A DNA stretch of 64,000 nucleotides from Parvularcula bermudensis HTCC2503 (GTDB lineage Bacteria; Pseudomonadota; Alphaproteobacteria; Caulobacterales; Parvularculaceae), in assembly GCF_000152825.2 (NCBI RefSeq), contig NC_014414.1, positions 1,116,001-1,180,000 of the forward strand. Direction: 5' to 3'. The notes beneath the pieces are model-generated. The model was given only the letters and a program-made list of their open reading frames with translations. It ran no database searches and had not been told where the DNA came from. Below are positions 44,357 to 53,642 of the stretch, one piece after another. Numbering within the stretch: the first letter of the stretch is position 1; the number at the start of each line of letters is the position of its first letter. Both the position numbers and the translations under genes were made by a program.

Positions 44357-47300
44357 GTTCGATCACCAGTCGGTACGTTGAGGGATGCAGCGCCAACACG
44401 CCGCGCTCCCGAAGTTCACTGAGCATCCGGCCGGACGCTTCAACAGGATTGTCATCAGTGTCAGCGAGGATCAGAGAGTAAATGTCTGGTTCACGTTCCA
44501 GGATGCCCCAGATGTCCGCTCCAAGTTGAAGGGGTTCGCGCTCCAGACAGTGTTCCTTGGGCAGCAGGCGTTTCGTCACGTCTCCCGTCGCATTTCGCAT
44601 TTCCCATGGGAAAAGGGAGCCTTGTGTCTTCGCAATTGTGTGGCCGTTGTCAGCAAAGAAATGACCGTCCTCATCTTTCTTGAAGCCTTTGGCGACGGCA
44701 AAACGCTCAATAAGCTGAGGCTTTGAATGCCTTGGCTTTACAGGACGGTATACGATCTCTTCTTCGGCATCATTGTCGTCGTCATTGTTCATAGACTGTT
44801 CGTCTTCGCCGTCATTTTCCTCTAAATCGGCTTCACACGTCACATCTGTCTGTGCGACCGCGTCCAAAGCGTCATTTTCTTCCTCGGTGGCAGTTGAAGT
44901 TTCTTCGTCCTCATGGTCGGAGACTGTTTCTGAATTGACTGGTCCATCAGTATCCCCTGACGGCTTTTCAATGTCGGCGCTATCTGGCTGGATTTGATCG
45001 CTAACTTCGCTTTCGTCGCAAAGTTCAAAGTTCTCTTCCATGTAAGAGCGTACAAATGCAGGTTCGCGATCAAAGCAGAGCTTGATGGCGTCGCCGATGT
45101 CCTGCCGTCTGAAAGCCTTACCCAGCTCTTGAGCTACTGCCTTCGCCAGTTTTGCGAGTGGCTTGTCCTCGGCATAAAGTGTATCGCCGAGCCAAAGGGC
45201 ATCGGCCTGCCGCGCTGTGCCAGCGGGCTTTCCGTCGATATACGGTACGATCTGGATACGAGGGCTGGTGAGCCACAGTGTGTTGGAAAGAGCGACCCCC
45301 AGTTCACGTATGCGAGACGCCTCTTGCTCATCGTCTAAATCGATGCGCTGCAGCAGCAGGCCAAGTTCCTTTAACCAGGCGCGCTGTGCTCCAGCTCCGC
45401 TTGGTTTTTCATGTTGATCAAAGCGCTCTTCGATCTGTGAAGATAAGGGGGTCAGGGTGCTGAACGGCTCAGCCTCGTTTGTCTCAGCCGAAAGCATCTG
45501 AAGGTCTGCTGTCTTTTCCCGGACCCATTGATGCAGATGGCTCCAACGCGTGAGCGTCTGCATGGAAAGAGCATAGGCGAAGCTACCTGTCGGAACCCAC
45601 TCACCCGCAAGGTTTAACCAGTGTCCGCATTCTTCCCACGCACTTATGGGGTAGCGCGCGACAAGCGTTTTGACACGACGCATCTCATCCGGTTGAACCA
45701 CCTTCCCGGAAGGAAGGGATTTAAGCCATTCAAGTGCGAGTTCGGCAGTAGGTCTATCGCCGACACCAATCTTGCGCCAAAGTGTGAGCTCGCGCACGCC
45801 AGCGCGTACGAGCGGAATATCCGGAATGTCTTCTTCGCCAGTTGAAAGGAAAGCACCTAAAGAGTTCTCCCAACTGTTTCTTTCTGTAAGAATAAGACGC
45901 TCTCGCTCGAAAGACGTCCGAATTTTCCGAAAGTCTTCCGTGGAACAACTATCAATCAATTGATCCAGGCGGCGATACCATTTTTCAACTTCATGCGCTG
46001 GTGGCGTTTGTGCCTGGGACAGGCCTCTTAGCCGTTGCAGAATTTTTTCCGGACCTGTTGGCGTGTCGGATACCCCTAGCTGCTTGAGCACAGGCTTGGT
46101 TGCTTCATTATCGAGTAAGCCGTGTACAAACGCCTCGACATCCATCAACGCTTCGGTGTCATGCGTTCGCATCAACAATTCAGAGGGCTTGCGAAGCACC
46201 CCGTTTGTGTCGGGGAGACAGGGCCTTTCTCTTAGCGCAGCGAGCCATTTCGGAGGCAGACCGTCCCGGATGATCCGTCTCTCATGACCGTTTGAGGCAA
46301 CCTCTGATACTGTTGCAGATAGGAAGTTCGTCCATTGTGATGGTGTCGCCAGCACAAACTCTGCAACGCGCGACCATACCGCGGGAAGTTCCTCTTCAAG
46401 TGCTTCCCAATGCTCCCAAAACTCGGCATCGAAATCCCAGTCGCTGATCAGGAATGACGGGTTCGAATAGCGTGTATTGTAGCTGCCCGCGTAGTGACGT
46501 TCCTTAAGTGTTTTCTGAAGTGACATCTCACTCCAATGACGCGATTGATCACGCTCCAAAGGAACAAAACTGTTCAGCCCTGATCGCCCGCTACTGATCC
46601 ACGCGACCCATTCATCTTTTGAGCATGACCAAAACGCTTTCGTGTACTCCGGGTGCAATAGGTGCTGTTCTGCCCATTCATTGGGAAGTAGAAGCTCCAA
46701 AGCGCCATCTTGATCGTAGATGACGGTCATACGGATTGGACGCAGTTTCTTGTCCTGGCACACAAACCTGAAGTGTTCCCCAATCTGTGCGCCGAGCTTT
46801 GCAGCTATGTGAGCAAGCCTAACAGCGTCCCTGAGCTGCACTTGTTGCTCAGCAAAGAATGCTTCCGCGACCTGATCAATAACTTTGCCTGTATCGCTCG
46901 TATCGCCAAGGCCAACCGCGTCCAAAACGCCTTCGGCGCGGTCAACGAGACTATCGAGCTTTTTGTCTTTGTGGTTCTCAGCATTCCTGCGCTGTTCGGT
47001 TAAGAAACGCATCCAGTTTTGGTTCAAGACTGACAGACGATCGCCCAAAAACGCCCAGTCATCGTCCGATGGGACCATCCGCTTTTCTCCAAGACGTACA
47101 ACATCCGATGCCGCCAGAAGAATATCCTTGCCTTGCACAGGCACGATGCGAAGTTCGTCCTCGGAACAGTAATACTCGTAGCTTTGAAGAAGTTTATCGA
47201 TATAGGCCCAGAGGCTTAAAAGCTGACGCCATGTGGAAGGCTTTGGAAAGTGTTTGCTCTGGAGAACATCCAGCACGTCCTGATTGCTGATCTCATCTAC

Positions 47301-48596
47301 GGCATTCCAGTTCTTCAGCTTCGCAACGTTCTTACCAGAGATGTGCTTAGAGAGGGGCAGCCTACCGTGTTCATCAAATAGAGCAGTCGCTTGCGCTTTC
47401 GGCCATACCTCAAAGACCTCTTTGGGCAAGACAACAGCGTGTTCCTTATCCGCTAATTGCCCATCGTCCGTGAGCAGCAAGTCTCTGTCTTGAATAGCTG
47501 CTTCGAAGGACTTTTCGACAATCGCACCGCAAACGCCTTCCAGGGCATTATTGCTGCGATCAACATCTGGCATCATATCATAGGCGGCAGCTCGTTCTTC
47601 GGGATGAATATTGGTATTGCCTAACCAATCAAGCATGACTTCGGCAGCAAGCCGTCCTGCCCGTTCCAAGAGCCAACGGTTGGTCGGTGACGTTTCGGGG
47701 TCTTTGATCTTCAGTCGTGCAGGGTCTTGGATAAACGGGGCATTGCAGGCGAATGGCAACTGTGTGTTCACACCAGTTGGCAAGACCACAAACAAGCGTC
47801 CTTCTACGCCGACTACTATTTCAACATGACACGGCGGAAGTGCCATATTCTGCTCAGCGCCAACCATACGTTCTTGGCGAATTTCCCTAAGGGCATCTTC
47901 AGGGAAATCTTCAGGAGCAGAACGAGCGAGAAGAAATTGCTTATCCGGGTTCTCCTGCAAAGCCAGCCATTCCGTTCCGTCTACAGGACCGTCGCCAAAG
48001 CTGCCCCAGTGGACTTCTTTGCCGCCGATCGTGATACGTCGAATGTTGCGGAAGAACAGTAGGGAGACCGGGCTCTTCAGCCACTCCTCTAGGTTCTTTC
48101 TGACTTCAGTCTCGCGGTGTTCATCAGAAATAGACACTCGAACGGTCGTTCGATCTCTGTTTACCGAGCCATTGTTCATCCAAAAGGGCTCGGTAAAGCG
48201 CTTCTGGTCAAAGCCTACAGAGAGAGTGGGTGTGTAAAGTTCAACGCGCTCGCCGAGGCTGAACGTGCTTTTGAAGCCGATACCTCGAAAGCCTATCGTA
48301 TGGAGCGCTCGTTTGTTCGAATACCCAAACTTACACAGCGAAGCGAAATGTTCTTCAGTGAAATCCTCACCATTGTGTGAGAACAGGAAGCTGCCGTCCT
48401 GGATATCCACCGATGCCTCAGTCGCATGTGCATCATCCGCATTCTGCAATAGTTCCGAGATGATATGGCGAGGACTCTGCACCTGCTTGAAGAGTTGATG
48501 CCATGGCGCAGCTAGCTCGGGATTACCGTCCAACTGCTCCCACATGTTTGCGGAATGCTCTCGGATCGACTCGAAGTATGCAGGCTTTGAATTCAT
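44340..48596 (-). CDS. Giant GHKL-ATPase protein (sacsin/NOV-like N-terminus)
   Basis: 1,418 residues. The N-terminus is a GHKL (Hsp90-like) ATPase: N-box ELLQNADDA (48-56), G1-like SHNGEDF and GFRGIGFKSTF. The middle is a long helical region without known motifs. A strongly acidic low-complexity stretch (about residues 1200-1280, many Glu/Asp/Asn) separates it from a C-terminal domain of about 120 residues. It overlaps the SNF2 gene by 4 nt and DUF1156 by 17 nt. A conformational ATPase or chaperone-like role within a defence complex is inference. Such a protein is unusual in DUF1156/DUF499 loci. Confidence 0.8.
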   Translation of the reverse strand: MNSKPAYFESIREHSANMWEQLDGNPELAAPWHQLFKQVQSPRHIISELLQNADDAHATEASVDIQDGSFLFSHNGEDFTEEHFASLCKFGYSNKRALHTIGFRGIGFKSTFSLGERVELYTPTLSVGFDQKRFTEPFWMNNGSVNRDRTTVRVSISDEHRETEVRKNLEEWLKSPVSLLFFRNIRRITIGGKEVHWGSFGDGPVDGTEWLALQENPDKQFLLARSAPEDFPEDALREIRQERMVGAEQNMALPPCHVEIVVGVEGRLFVVLPTGVNTQLPFACNAPFIQDPARLKIKDPETSPTNRWLLERAGRLAAEVMLDWLGNTNIHPEERAAAYDMMPDVDRSNNALEGVCGAIVEKSFEAAIQDRDLLLTDDGQLADKEHAVVLPKEVFEVWPKAQATALFDEHGRLPLSKHISGKNVAKLKNWNAVDEISNQDVLDVLQSKHFPKPSTWRQLLSLWAYIDKLLQSYEYYCSEDELRIVPVQGKDILLAASDVVRLGEKRMVPSDDDWAFLGDRLSVLNQNWMRFLTEQRRNAENHKDKKLDSLVDRAEGVLDAVGLGDTSDTGKVIDQVAEAFFAEQQVQLRDAVRLAHIAAKLGAQIGEHFRFVCQDKKLRPIRMTVIYDQDGALELLLPNEWAEQHLLHPEYTKAFWSCSKDEWVAWISSGRSGLNSFVPLERDQSRHWSEMSLQKTLKERHYAGSYNTRYSNPSFLISDWDFDAEFWEHWEALEEELPAVWSRVAEFVLATPSQWTNFLSATVSEVASNGHERRIIRDGLPPKWLAALRERPCLPDTNGVLRKPSELLMRTHDTEALMDVEAFVHGLLDNEATKPVLKQLGVSDTPTGPEKILQRLRGLSQAQTPPAHEVEKWYRRLDQLIDSCSTEDFRKIRTSFERERLILTERNSWENSLGAFLSTGEEDIPDIPLVRAGVRELTLWRKIGVGDRPTAELALEWLKSLPSGKVVQPDEMRRVKTLVARYPISAWEECGHWLNLAGEWVPTGSFAYALSMQTLTRWSHLHQWVREKTADLQMLSAETNEAEPFSTLTPLSSQIEERFDQHEKPSGAGAQRAWLKELGLLLQRIDLDDEQEASRIRELGVALSNTLWLTSPRIQIVPYIDGKPAGTARQADALWLGDTLYAEDKPLAKLAKAVAQELGKAFRRQDIGDAIKLCFDREPAFVRSYMEENFELCDESEVSDQIQPDSADIEKPSGDTDGPVNSETVSDHEDEETSTATEEENDALDAVAQTDVTCEADLEENDGEDEQSMNNDDDNDAEEEIVYRPVKPRHSKPQLIERFAVAKGFKKDEDGHFFADNGHTIAKTQGSLFPWEMRNATGDVTKRLLPKEHCLEREPLQLGADIWGILEREPDIYSLILADTDDNPVEASGRMLSELRERGVLALHPSTYRLVIEHEKQL

Positions 48597-51500
48597 CGCG
48601 GTGGCTCCGCGCTGTCCAGCAGGTGCTTCAGATCAAATTGCTGAGCAGTCACGCCAAAGGCGGGCTCTACGTCAAATGGTCGCCAGACATACTTTGGGCT
48701 ATGGACGAAGCCTTCAGCGACATGGACAACAGCTAGAATGTAATCTTCGGGCTTATTCAGACAGGTAATGATTTCGTTTCGTGTCACCATGATCGAGTTG
48801 GCTCCCTCGATCCGCCCCTTGACCTCGATGAAGCGTTGTTTTTTTGCTTTTGGATCGAAGGAAAGAATGTCGTAGCCGACTTTGCCTGCAGAGACATCGA
48901 TCGGCTCATTGCCAAGTTCCGTCTCGGCCTCCATTACGGCTTGCATAGCGCGCAGTTCGATTTTTTTCCTGGCTTCCGAATCCTCGGCGAAGCCTTTCGG
49001 CATACCTGCACCGTCTGATTTGGCGAGAAGTAGTCCTTTCGGAATGACGACCAGGCCTCCGCGAACAGCAGGCGGCGCGGCCTTGATGGTTTTCTCTTCG
49101 CTAAGTTGTAGCATGCGTTTCTGTAGCCGATCCGAAAGGTCTTCTGCGCGGCGCACCGCGTTCTCCCAATTCAGTCTGGTCTTCTTTCCGGCTTTCTCTT
49201 GTTCTTTCAGTTCGAAAGCTCGTGAGTCCCAGTAGTTGATCTCTTTCTTGAGACGCGCCTGAACTTCGCGTTCTGTCTTTTCAATTTCCGGGATGCGTCG
49301 TGCCTTCACCTCCTTCAAATGCTCTTGTGCGAGTTCGATAATGGCGAAGCCTTTCACTTTCTCTTCCAAGTTGCCCGACAGCCAAGGTTTTCCGAGGTCT
49401 TCCGCAACGAGTTCTAGTTCTTCTTGTGTTGCAGGACGCAGGTCGAGGTGAGGCGCGATACCCGCGCTCGAAACCGATCCGCTTTCGTTGATCGCCGCGA
49501 ACTGAAGGCGTTGAGAAACAGTCTGAGGTACGCCTTTACTTGTGCGACGTCCGTCTTCGATGCTGTGCTCCAATAGGAATACCGCGCTGACATCATCAGC
49601 AAGGTCAGCGTCATCAACCATGACAGCACCTTGCTTTAGCAAGTGACCATATTGTTCCCGCACAAGGCTGATCACGGCTTCGAGAAGCGGATGCCCAGGA
49701 CAGACAAATTCTGCGACTGGTTGTTGGTTGATGTATTTCTTGTCGAAGCAAATGCGTTCGTATCGTTTTTGGATCGGTGCTCCGGTCCCGATCAAACGGT
49801 CGCGCTCACGAATGCGCACAGGCACATGAGTGATCTCGAAGCGACCTTCTTCTCGCGCTTTCAACTTCCCACCAAGGTGTTCAAAAGCTTCTAGGAAGAA
49901 ACTCTGGATATGGTGCGGCTGCAAACGTTCGGCTTCTGCCCGTTCCATCTTAAGGCGGACTTCTTCGACGGTAGCTTCTGGCATCATATCGTTCGTGAGC
50001 TTGCGTTTGCTGATCAGCTCTTCGATGTGATTATAGTCTACTGCCCCATCAATCTGCTGGAACAACCTGGCTTTCACATCTTCGCGGTCGCCGTATTGGA
50101 TCGCCTGCCACAGCAAATCCTTCAGCGACGTCTCCTCGAACATCTCTCCCAACACATCATACACTCGCCCCTTGAGCGCGCTCCGGGCGGTCTCAAGCTT
50201 CTCTAACAAGCGACCGTAGACCTGACCCTCTCGGGTATTCGCCGCAACGAGATTCCAAAGATGACAAACCTCGGTCTGACCAATTCTATGAATTCGACCG
50301 AAACGCTGCTCGATTTTGTTCGGATTCCAGGGCAAATCATAGTTCACCATGAGATGCCCTCGCTGAAGGTTCACGCCTTCGCCTGCCGCGTCGTTCGCCA
50401 CCAACACCATGAGTTCACGGTCCTGCATGAACCGGCTAATGACTTTTCGTCGTTCTTCACGGCTGACGCCACCATGGATCACGTCCACTGCGTCAGCTTT
50501 GCCGAGACGTCCGATGATTTTATCCGCAAGGTACTGAAGCGTGTCCTTTGCTTCGGTAAAAATGATAAGTTTCCGGCGCACACCGTCACCATCAATCATC
50601 AACTCGTCATCAAGTATCTTGTCGAGCTGCGTCCACTTAGTGTCTTTACCGGACTTTAGGACATTTAGCGCTTGAAGCTCTAAGCTTTTGAGAGTTTCAA
50701 CTTCGATTTCGAGCTGCTCGATTGACTCCGCAGAGGTTGCGCTGGTCGAAATCGTTTCCTCAAAAACTTCAATATCCTCTTCGCTGTACTCGTCGATATT
50801 GGAAAGAACTTCATCGCCGAGCATTTCATTACGGGATGAAAGATCGTGCTTCTTCCCTCGCGCAATCAACCGAGCTTCATCGAGCTCGTTTTCAAGACGC
50901 TCACGGCGACGTTTCAAAGACTGATAGATTGCGGCGGGAGATGAAGCCAAGCGACGTTGAAGGATTTGCAGCGCGAAGCCGACGTTGTTTTTCTTCTTGC
51001 CATCTTCTTCGGAAAACCTCTGTACTCGGTTCATCTCTTCGCGAACGTATTCGGTCACGGCAGCGTACAGAGAGGCCTCTTCGTCGGAGAGTTCGTAGTG
51101 AACTGTGTAGGCTCGCCGCTCAGGAAAGAGCGGAGTTCCATCAAACTTTAAGAGCTCTTCCTTTGTGAGACGCCTCATCATGTCCTCGGTGTCAGCGTAG
51201 TGAACACCGTCCCGGAAACGTCCTTCAAAGCGATCGCCATCCAACAATGCCATAAAGAGCTGAAAGTCTGCTTCTTTGCCGTTGTGTGGAGTTGCTGACA
51301 TGAGAAGCAAGTGTCGGCAGATTTGCCCTAGCTTCTCTCCTAATTGATATCGCTTGGTCCTTTTGACTTCGTTCCCAAAGTAGCTCGCTGACATCCTGTG
51401 AGCCTCGTCGGAAATGATAAGGTCCCACTCCGTGGATCGAATAAGCTTTTCTTGAAGTTCATCGTTGCGCGCGAGAACGTCCAAGCGCGCTATAAGGTGG

Positions 51501-52114
51501 TTCTTGTCATTAAAAGGATTGCCGGATCGAGAGTGCTCGATCATGTCGCGCGTAAGTATATCGAATTCGAGGTTGAACTTCTCACCGAGTTCGTCTTGCC
51601 ACTGCTCCACCAAGCTTCCTGGAGCCACCACAAGGCAGCGCTCCAAATCACCGCGCGCAACCAATTCCTTGATGAGAAGCCCCGCCATAATAGTCTTTCC
51701 TGCACCGGGGTCGTCGGCCAATAGGAAGCGGAGCGGCTGCCGAGGAAGCATCTCGCCGTACACGGCTGTAATCTGGTGCGGGAGCGGCTGAACTAGACTT
51801 GTGTGGATAGCAAGGTAAGGATCGAAGTGGTGGGCGAGCTTGATCCTGTGTGCCTCAGTCACCAGCCTAAGCAACTCCCCATTCGCATCAAACGAGAATG
51901 CGGAACCTGTGTTCGCGACCCGGAGAGTATGCTCTTCGTCACGGTAAACGATACGATCTTGCACACCACCGTTCGGATCTTCGTAAACGACTTTTACAGC
52001 TTGGTCACCGAACCATTCGACGTTGACAATCTTGGCGTTTCCCGAGGTGGAAAGGCCCTCGATCAATGCACCGGATTTGAGGTCCTCAAGTCGTGCCTTT
52101 TGTGCTTCTGACAT
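48593..52114 (-). CDS. SNF2-family helicase with C-terminal DUF3883 nuclease-like domain
   Basis: 1,173 residues. A SNF2/Swi2 translocase (COG0553-like, as in DISARM DrmD) with Walker A DDPGAGKT near 134-141, ISDEAHRM and MSATPHNG, then the second RecA domain (IEQRFGRIHRIGQ). The C-terminus is a DUF3883 (NOV) domain with the EVKGRIEGANSI pattern of a PD-(D/E)xK-like fold. It would scan or remodel invading DNA. The ATG at 52114 lies 3 nt after the small 41-residue ORF, whose last codons hold its AAAGG Shine-Dalgarno. It overlaps the GHKL gene by 4 nt. Confidence 0.9.
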   Translation of the reverse strand: MSEAQKARLEDLKSGALIEGLSTSGNAKIVNVEWFGDQAVKVVYEDPNGGVQDRIVYRDEEHTLRVANTGSAFSFDANGELLRLVTEAHRIKLAHHFDPYLAIHTSLVQPLPHQITAVYGEMLPRQPLRFLLADDPGAGKTIMAGLLIKELVARGDLERCLVVAPGSLVEQWQDELGEKFNLEFDILTRDMIEHSRSGNPFNDKNHLIARLDVLARNDELQEKLIRSTEWDLIISDEAHRMSASYFGNEVKRTKRYQLGEKLGQICRHLLLMSATPHNGKEADFQLFMALLDGDRFEGRFRDGVHYADTEDMMRRLTKEELLKFDGTPLFPERRAYTVHYELSDEEASLYAAVTEYVREEMNRVQRFSEEDGKKKNNVGFALQILQRRLASSPAAIYQSLKRRRERLENELDEARLIARGKKHDLSSRNEMLGDEVLSNIDEYSEEDIEVFEETISTSATSAESIEQLEIEVETLKSLELQALNVLKSGKDTKWTQLDKILDDELMIDGDGVRRKLIIFTEAKDTLQYLADKIIGRLGKADAVDVIHGGVSREERRKVISRFMQDRELMVLVANDAAGEGVNLQRGHLMVNYDLPWNPNKIEQRFGRIHRIGQTEVCHLWNLVAANTREGQVYGRLLEKLETARSALKGRVYDVLGEMFEETSLKDLLWQAIQYGDREDVKARLFQQIDGAVDYNHIEELISKRKLTNDMMPEATVEEVRLKMERAEAERLQPHHIQSFFLEAFEHLGGKLKAREEGRFEITHVPVRIRERDRLIGTGAPIQKRYERICFDKKYINQQPVAEFVCPGHPLLEAVISLVREQYGHLLKQGAVMVDDADLADDVSAVFLLEHSIEDGRRTSKGVPQTVSQRLQFAAINESGSVSSAGIAPHLDLRPATQEELELVAEDLGKPWLSGNLEEKVKGFAIIELAQEHLKEVKARRIPEIEKTEREVQARLKKEINYWDSRAFELKEQEKAGKKTRLNWENAVRRAEDLSDRLQKRMLQLSEEKTIKAAPPAVRGGLVVIPKGLLLAKSDGAGMPKGFAEDSEARKKIELRAMQAVMEAETELGNEPIDVSAGKVGYDILSFDPKAKKQRFIEVKGRIEGANSIMVTRNEIITCLNKPEDYILAVVHVAEGFVHSPKYVWRPFDVEPAFGVTAQQFDLKHLLDSAEPPR

Positions 52115-52117
52115 AGA

Positions 52118-52243
52118 TTAACCTTTCCAAATCTGGCTCGGACGCCAAAAATTAATAGGAGCCCTCAATTCATCTTGGTGGAATCCGTCCAACATGAACG
52201 CGCACGCGGTTTCTCGCTCATGATTTCGGAGAAAGCTCTTCAT
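52118..52243 (-). CDS. 41-residue small protein inside the defence operon
   Basis: A short ORF between the WYL and SNF2 genes. Its ATG (52243) overlaps the WYL stop as ATGA and its TAA (52120-52118) is 3 nt before the SNF2 start. The composition is protein-like (KSFLRNHERETACAFMLDG, then PINFWRPSQIWKG, with aromatic and charged residues). It has no known family. The exact packing suggests it is translated and may be a small subunit or a coupling leader. Confidence 0.55.
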   Translation of the reverse strand: MKSFLRNHERETACAFMLDGFHQDELRAPINFWRPSQIWKG

Positions 52244-53163
52244 TGCGCTACGACCCCAACGGAGGGCATTAGCGGGCCTAGTTCGCTGGGCGGCGCAGAT
52301 GCTTTTGCGAGGGCATTGTGCAATTCATCAGGATGGGCAGCAACGATATGCTGTCTTCGAGGGTCTTCTTTCTCTGGATAACCGAGAAGGCCCAGACGTT
52401 TTAATGCGTAGAACAGCATCGCCATTCTTACGGTAATGACGCCTTTGCCGCCGACAAAACCGTAGTCTTTGCCTACCACAAGCTTTTGGCTTTCAGTTAG
52501 TCCAGGATGAGCAATGATCTGGATGTCGAAGTGCTCGTGCCAAAGACCGTCGTCCGTGCCGAGAGCTCCAGGCGCAGCCATCTCTCCTACAGATAAAATT
52601 CTGGGAAGCAGGAAGTCTTTGAACTGACCTTGCAAATGACAATAAGCCCGCACGTGCCAGCGGAAGCCATCATAGCCGAACGCATGCGGAGTGACCCGAC
52701 GCCAAAGCGGGTCTGGCCGATCAGGACTCATCGACTGATACTCTATGTCGATGGACTTCCTTTCCCGTACAGACTGAAGGACCGCTCTGAGAGCGGAAAA
52801 ATCGATGTCCCTTCTTGGTGTGACGGCAATATCCGCTGCGGGCATAATGCCAATCCAAGAGTCATCTGCGAGACCGGAGTCTTCAGTTACCGATCGCAGC
52901 CTCGATAAATACACGTAAGGGTCCGGCTCAAGGTATCGCAAAGTAAAATCAGATTGCGCCACATACCGTTTGGCACGCGTGTCATACTCCATGTTCCCGG
53001 GCGCGCGCTCTTGATACAGGCTCAGGTCCTTCGATGCCTGCGGCACCGACACCCCGAACGTCTCAATGATGTCGCCCCGATTGATCGAGCCCTCCCAAAA
53101 GAGGCGGAACTCGATGAACTCCAATCGCTGCTCGACGCCCCACCTTAAGCCACCTGCCTTCTT
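52240..53163 (-). CDS. WYL-domain transcriptional regulator
   Basis: About 307 residues from the ATG at 53163, chosen because the predicted minus-strand promoter (-10 at 53198-53193) lies upstream of it; the ATG at 53247 is upstream of that promoter. An N-terminal helix-turn-helix (QRLEFIEFRLFWEGSINRGD) is followed by a WYL domain (YHCL-type residues: WHVRAYCHLQGQFKDFLL) that senses ligands, and a C-terminal WCX-like part. Such regulators (BrxR, DrmR-like) repress defence operons. It diverges from the DUF2188 gene over a symmetric operator and is co-translated with the 41-residue ORF and SNF2 gene. Confidence 0.88.
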   Translation of the reverse strand, partial: KKAGGLRWGVEQRLEFIEFRLFWEGSINRGDIIETFGVSVPQASKDLSLYQERAPGNMEYDTRAKRYVAQSDFTLRYLEPDPYVYLSRLRSVTEDSGLADDSWIGIMPAADIAVTPRRDIDFSALRAVLQSVRERKSIDIEYQSMSPDRPDPLWRRVTPHAFGYDGFRWHVRAYCHLQGQFKDFLLPRILSVGEMAAPGALGTDDGLWHEHFDIQIIAHPGLTESQKLVVGKDYGFVGGKGVITVRMAMLFYALKRLGLLGYPEKEDPRRQHIVAAHPDELHNALAKASAPPSELGPLMPSVGVVAQ

Positions 53164-53192
53164 CATATCCTCGCTCAATGCGCCCCCATGTG

Positions 53193-53239
53193 TATAGAAA
53201 CTATATTGACCATTGTGGTCATTGCGTATATAAACTATA
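53193..53239. promoter_or_regulatory. Symmetric divergent promoter/operator of WYL and DUF2188 genes
   Basis: TATAGAAACTATA (53193-53205), TGACC-attgt-GGTCA (53207-53221) and TATATAAACTATA (53227-53239). The central palindrome supplies both -35 boxes: plus strand TTGACC-N17-TATAAA (53206-53234) and minus strand TGACCA-N17-TCTATA (53221-53193). The outer 13-mers differ at one position. A WYL dimer bound here would control both directions. Confidence 0.7.
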
Positions 53240-53276
53240 CCCATCACCTATCAACGTCAAGCCGAAAGGAAAATCG

Positions 53277-53513
53277 ATGGCCGACAGATACGTAACGAAA
53301 CACCCGAAGGGTTGGGCGGTCAAAGCGCCTGGGGGAGAACGCGCCAGCAGCGTTCACGGCACACAGCGCGAGGCCGAGACGGCTGCAAAACGCACAGTAC
53401 ACAACCTTGGCGGAGGCGAAGTGAGAATCCAGGGGCGCGATGGTCGCTGGCGGGATTCGGACACCGTGGCGCCCGGACGTGATCCAAATCCGCCTCGCGA
53501 CAAGAAACATTAA
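53277..53513 (+). CDS. DUF2188 protein
   Basis: 78 residues of the DUF2188 family: the N-terminal pattern YVTKHPKGWAVKAPGGERAS and HGTQREAETAAKRTV, then a basic tail rich in Asp and Arg. The ATG at 53277 follows AAAGGAAA. Members are small proteins of unknown role often found near phage or restriction genes. It is divergent from the WYL regulator and shares its operator. No catalytic residue is known. Confidence 0.8.
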   Translation: MADRYVTKHPKGWAVKAPGGERASSVHGTQREAETAAKRTVHNLGGGEVRIQGRDGRWRDSDTVAPGRDPNPPRDKKH

Positions 53514-53561
53514 TAGCTGAGCGAATCGTATGATGGCCCAAACTGGAGACAGAGCAGACCT

Positions 53562-53642
53562 ATGTTCACCCTTCCAAACGGTGGACGTGCTCGTCTGGAA
53601 TGTGTGGGCTCATGTAACTGCAGCGACCGGAGGCTCTTTTGA
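53562..53642 (+). CDS. Possible 26-residue leader peptide before the SMEK gene
   Basis: The ATG at 53562 opens a 26-codon ORF with three cysteines (ECVGSCNCSDRR) whose TGA (53640-53642) overlaps the TTG start of the next gene. It may only mediate translational coupling, or be noise. Confidence 0.25.
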   Translation: MFTLPNGGRARLECVGSCNCSDRRLF

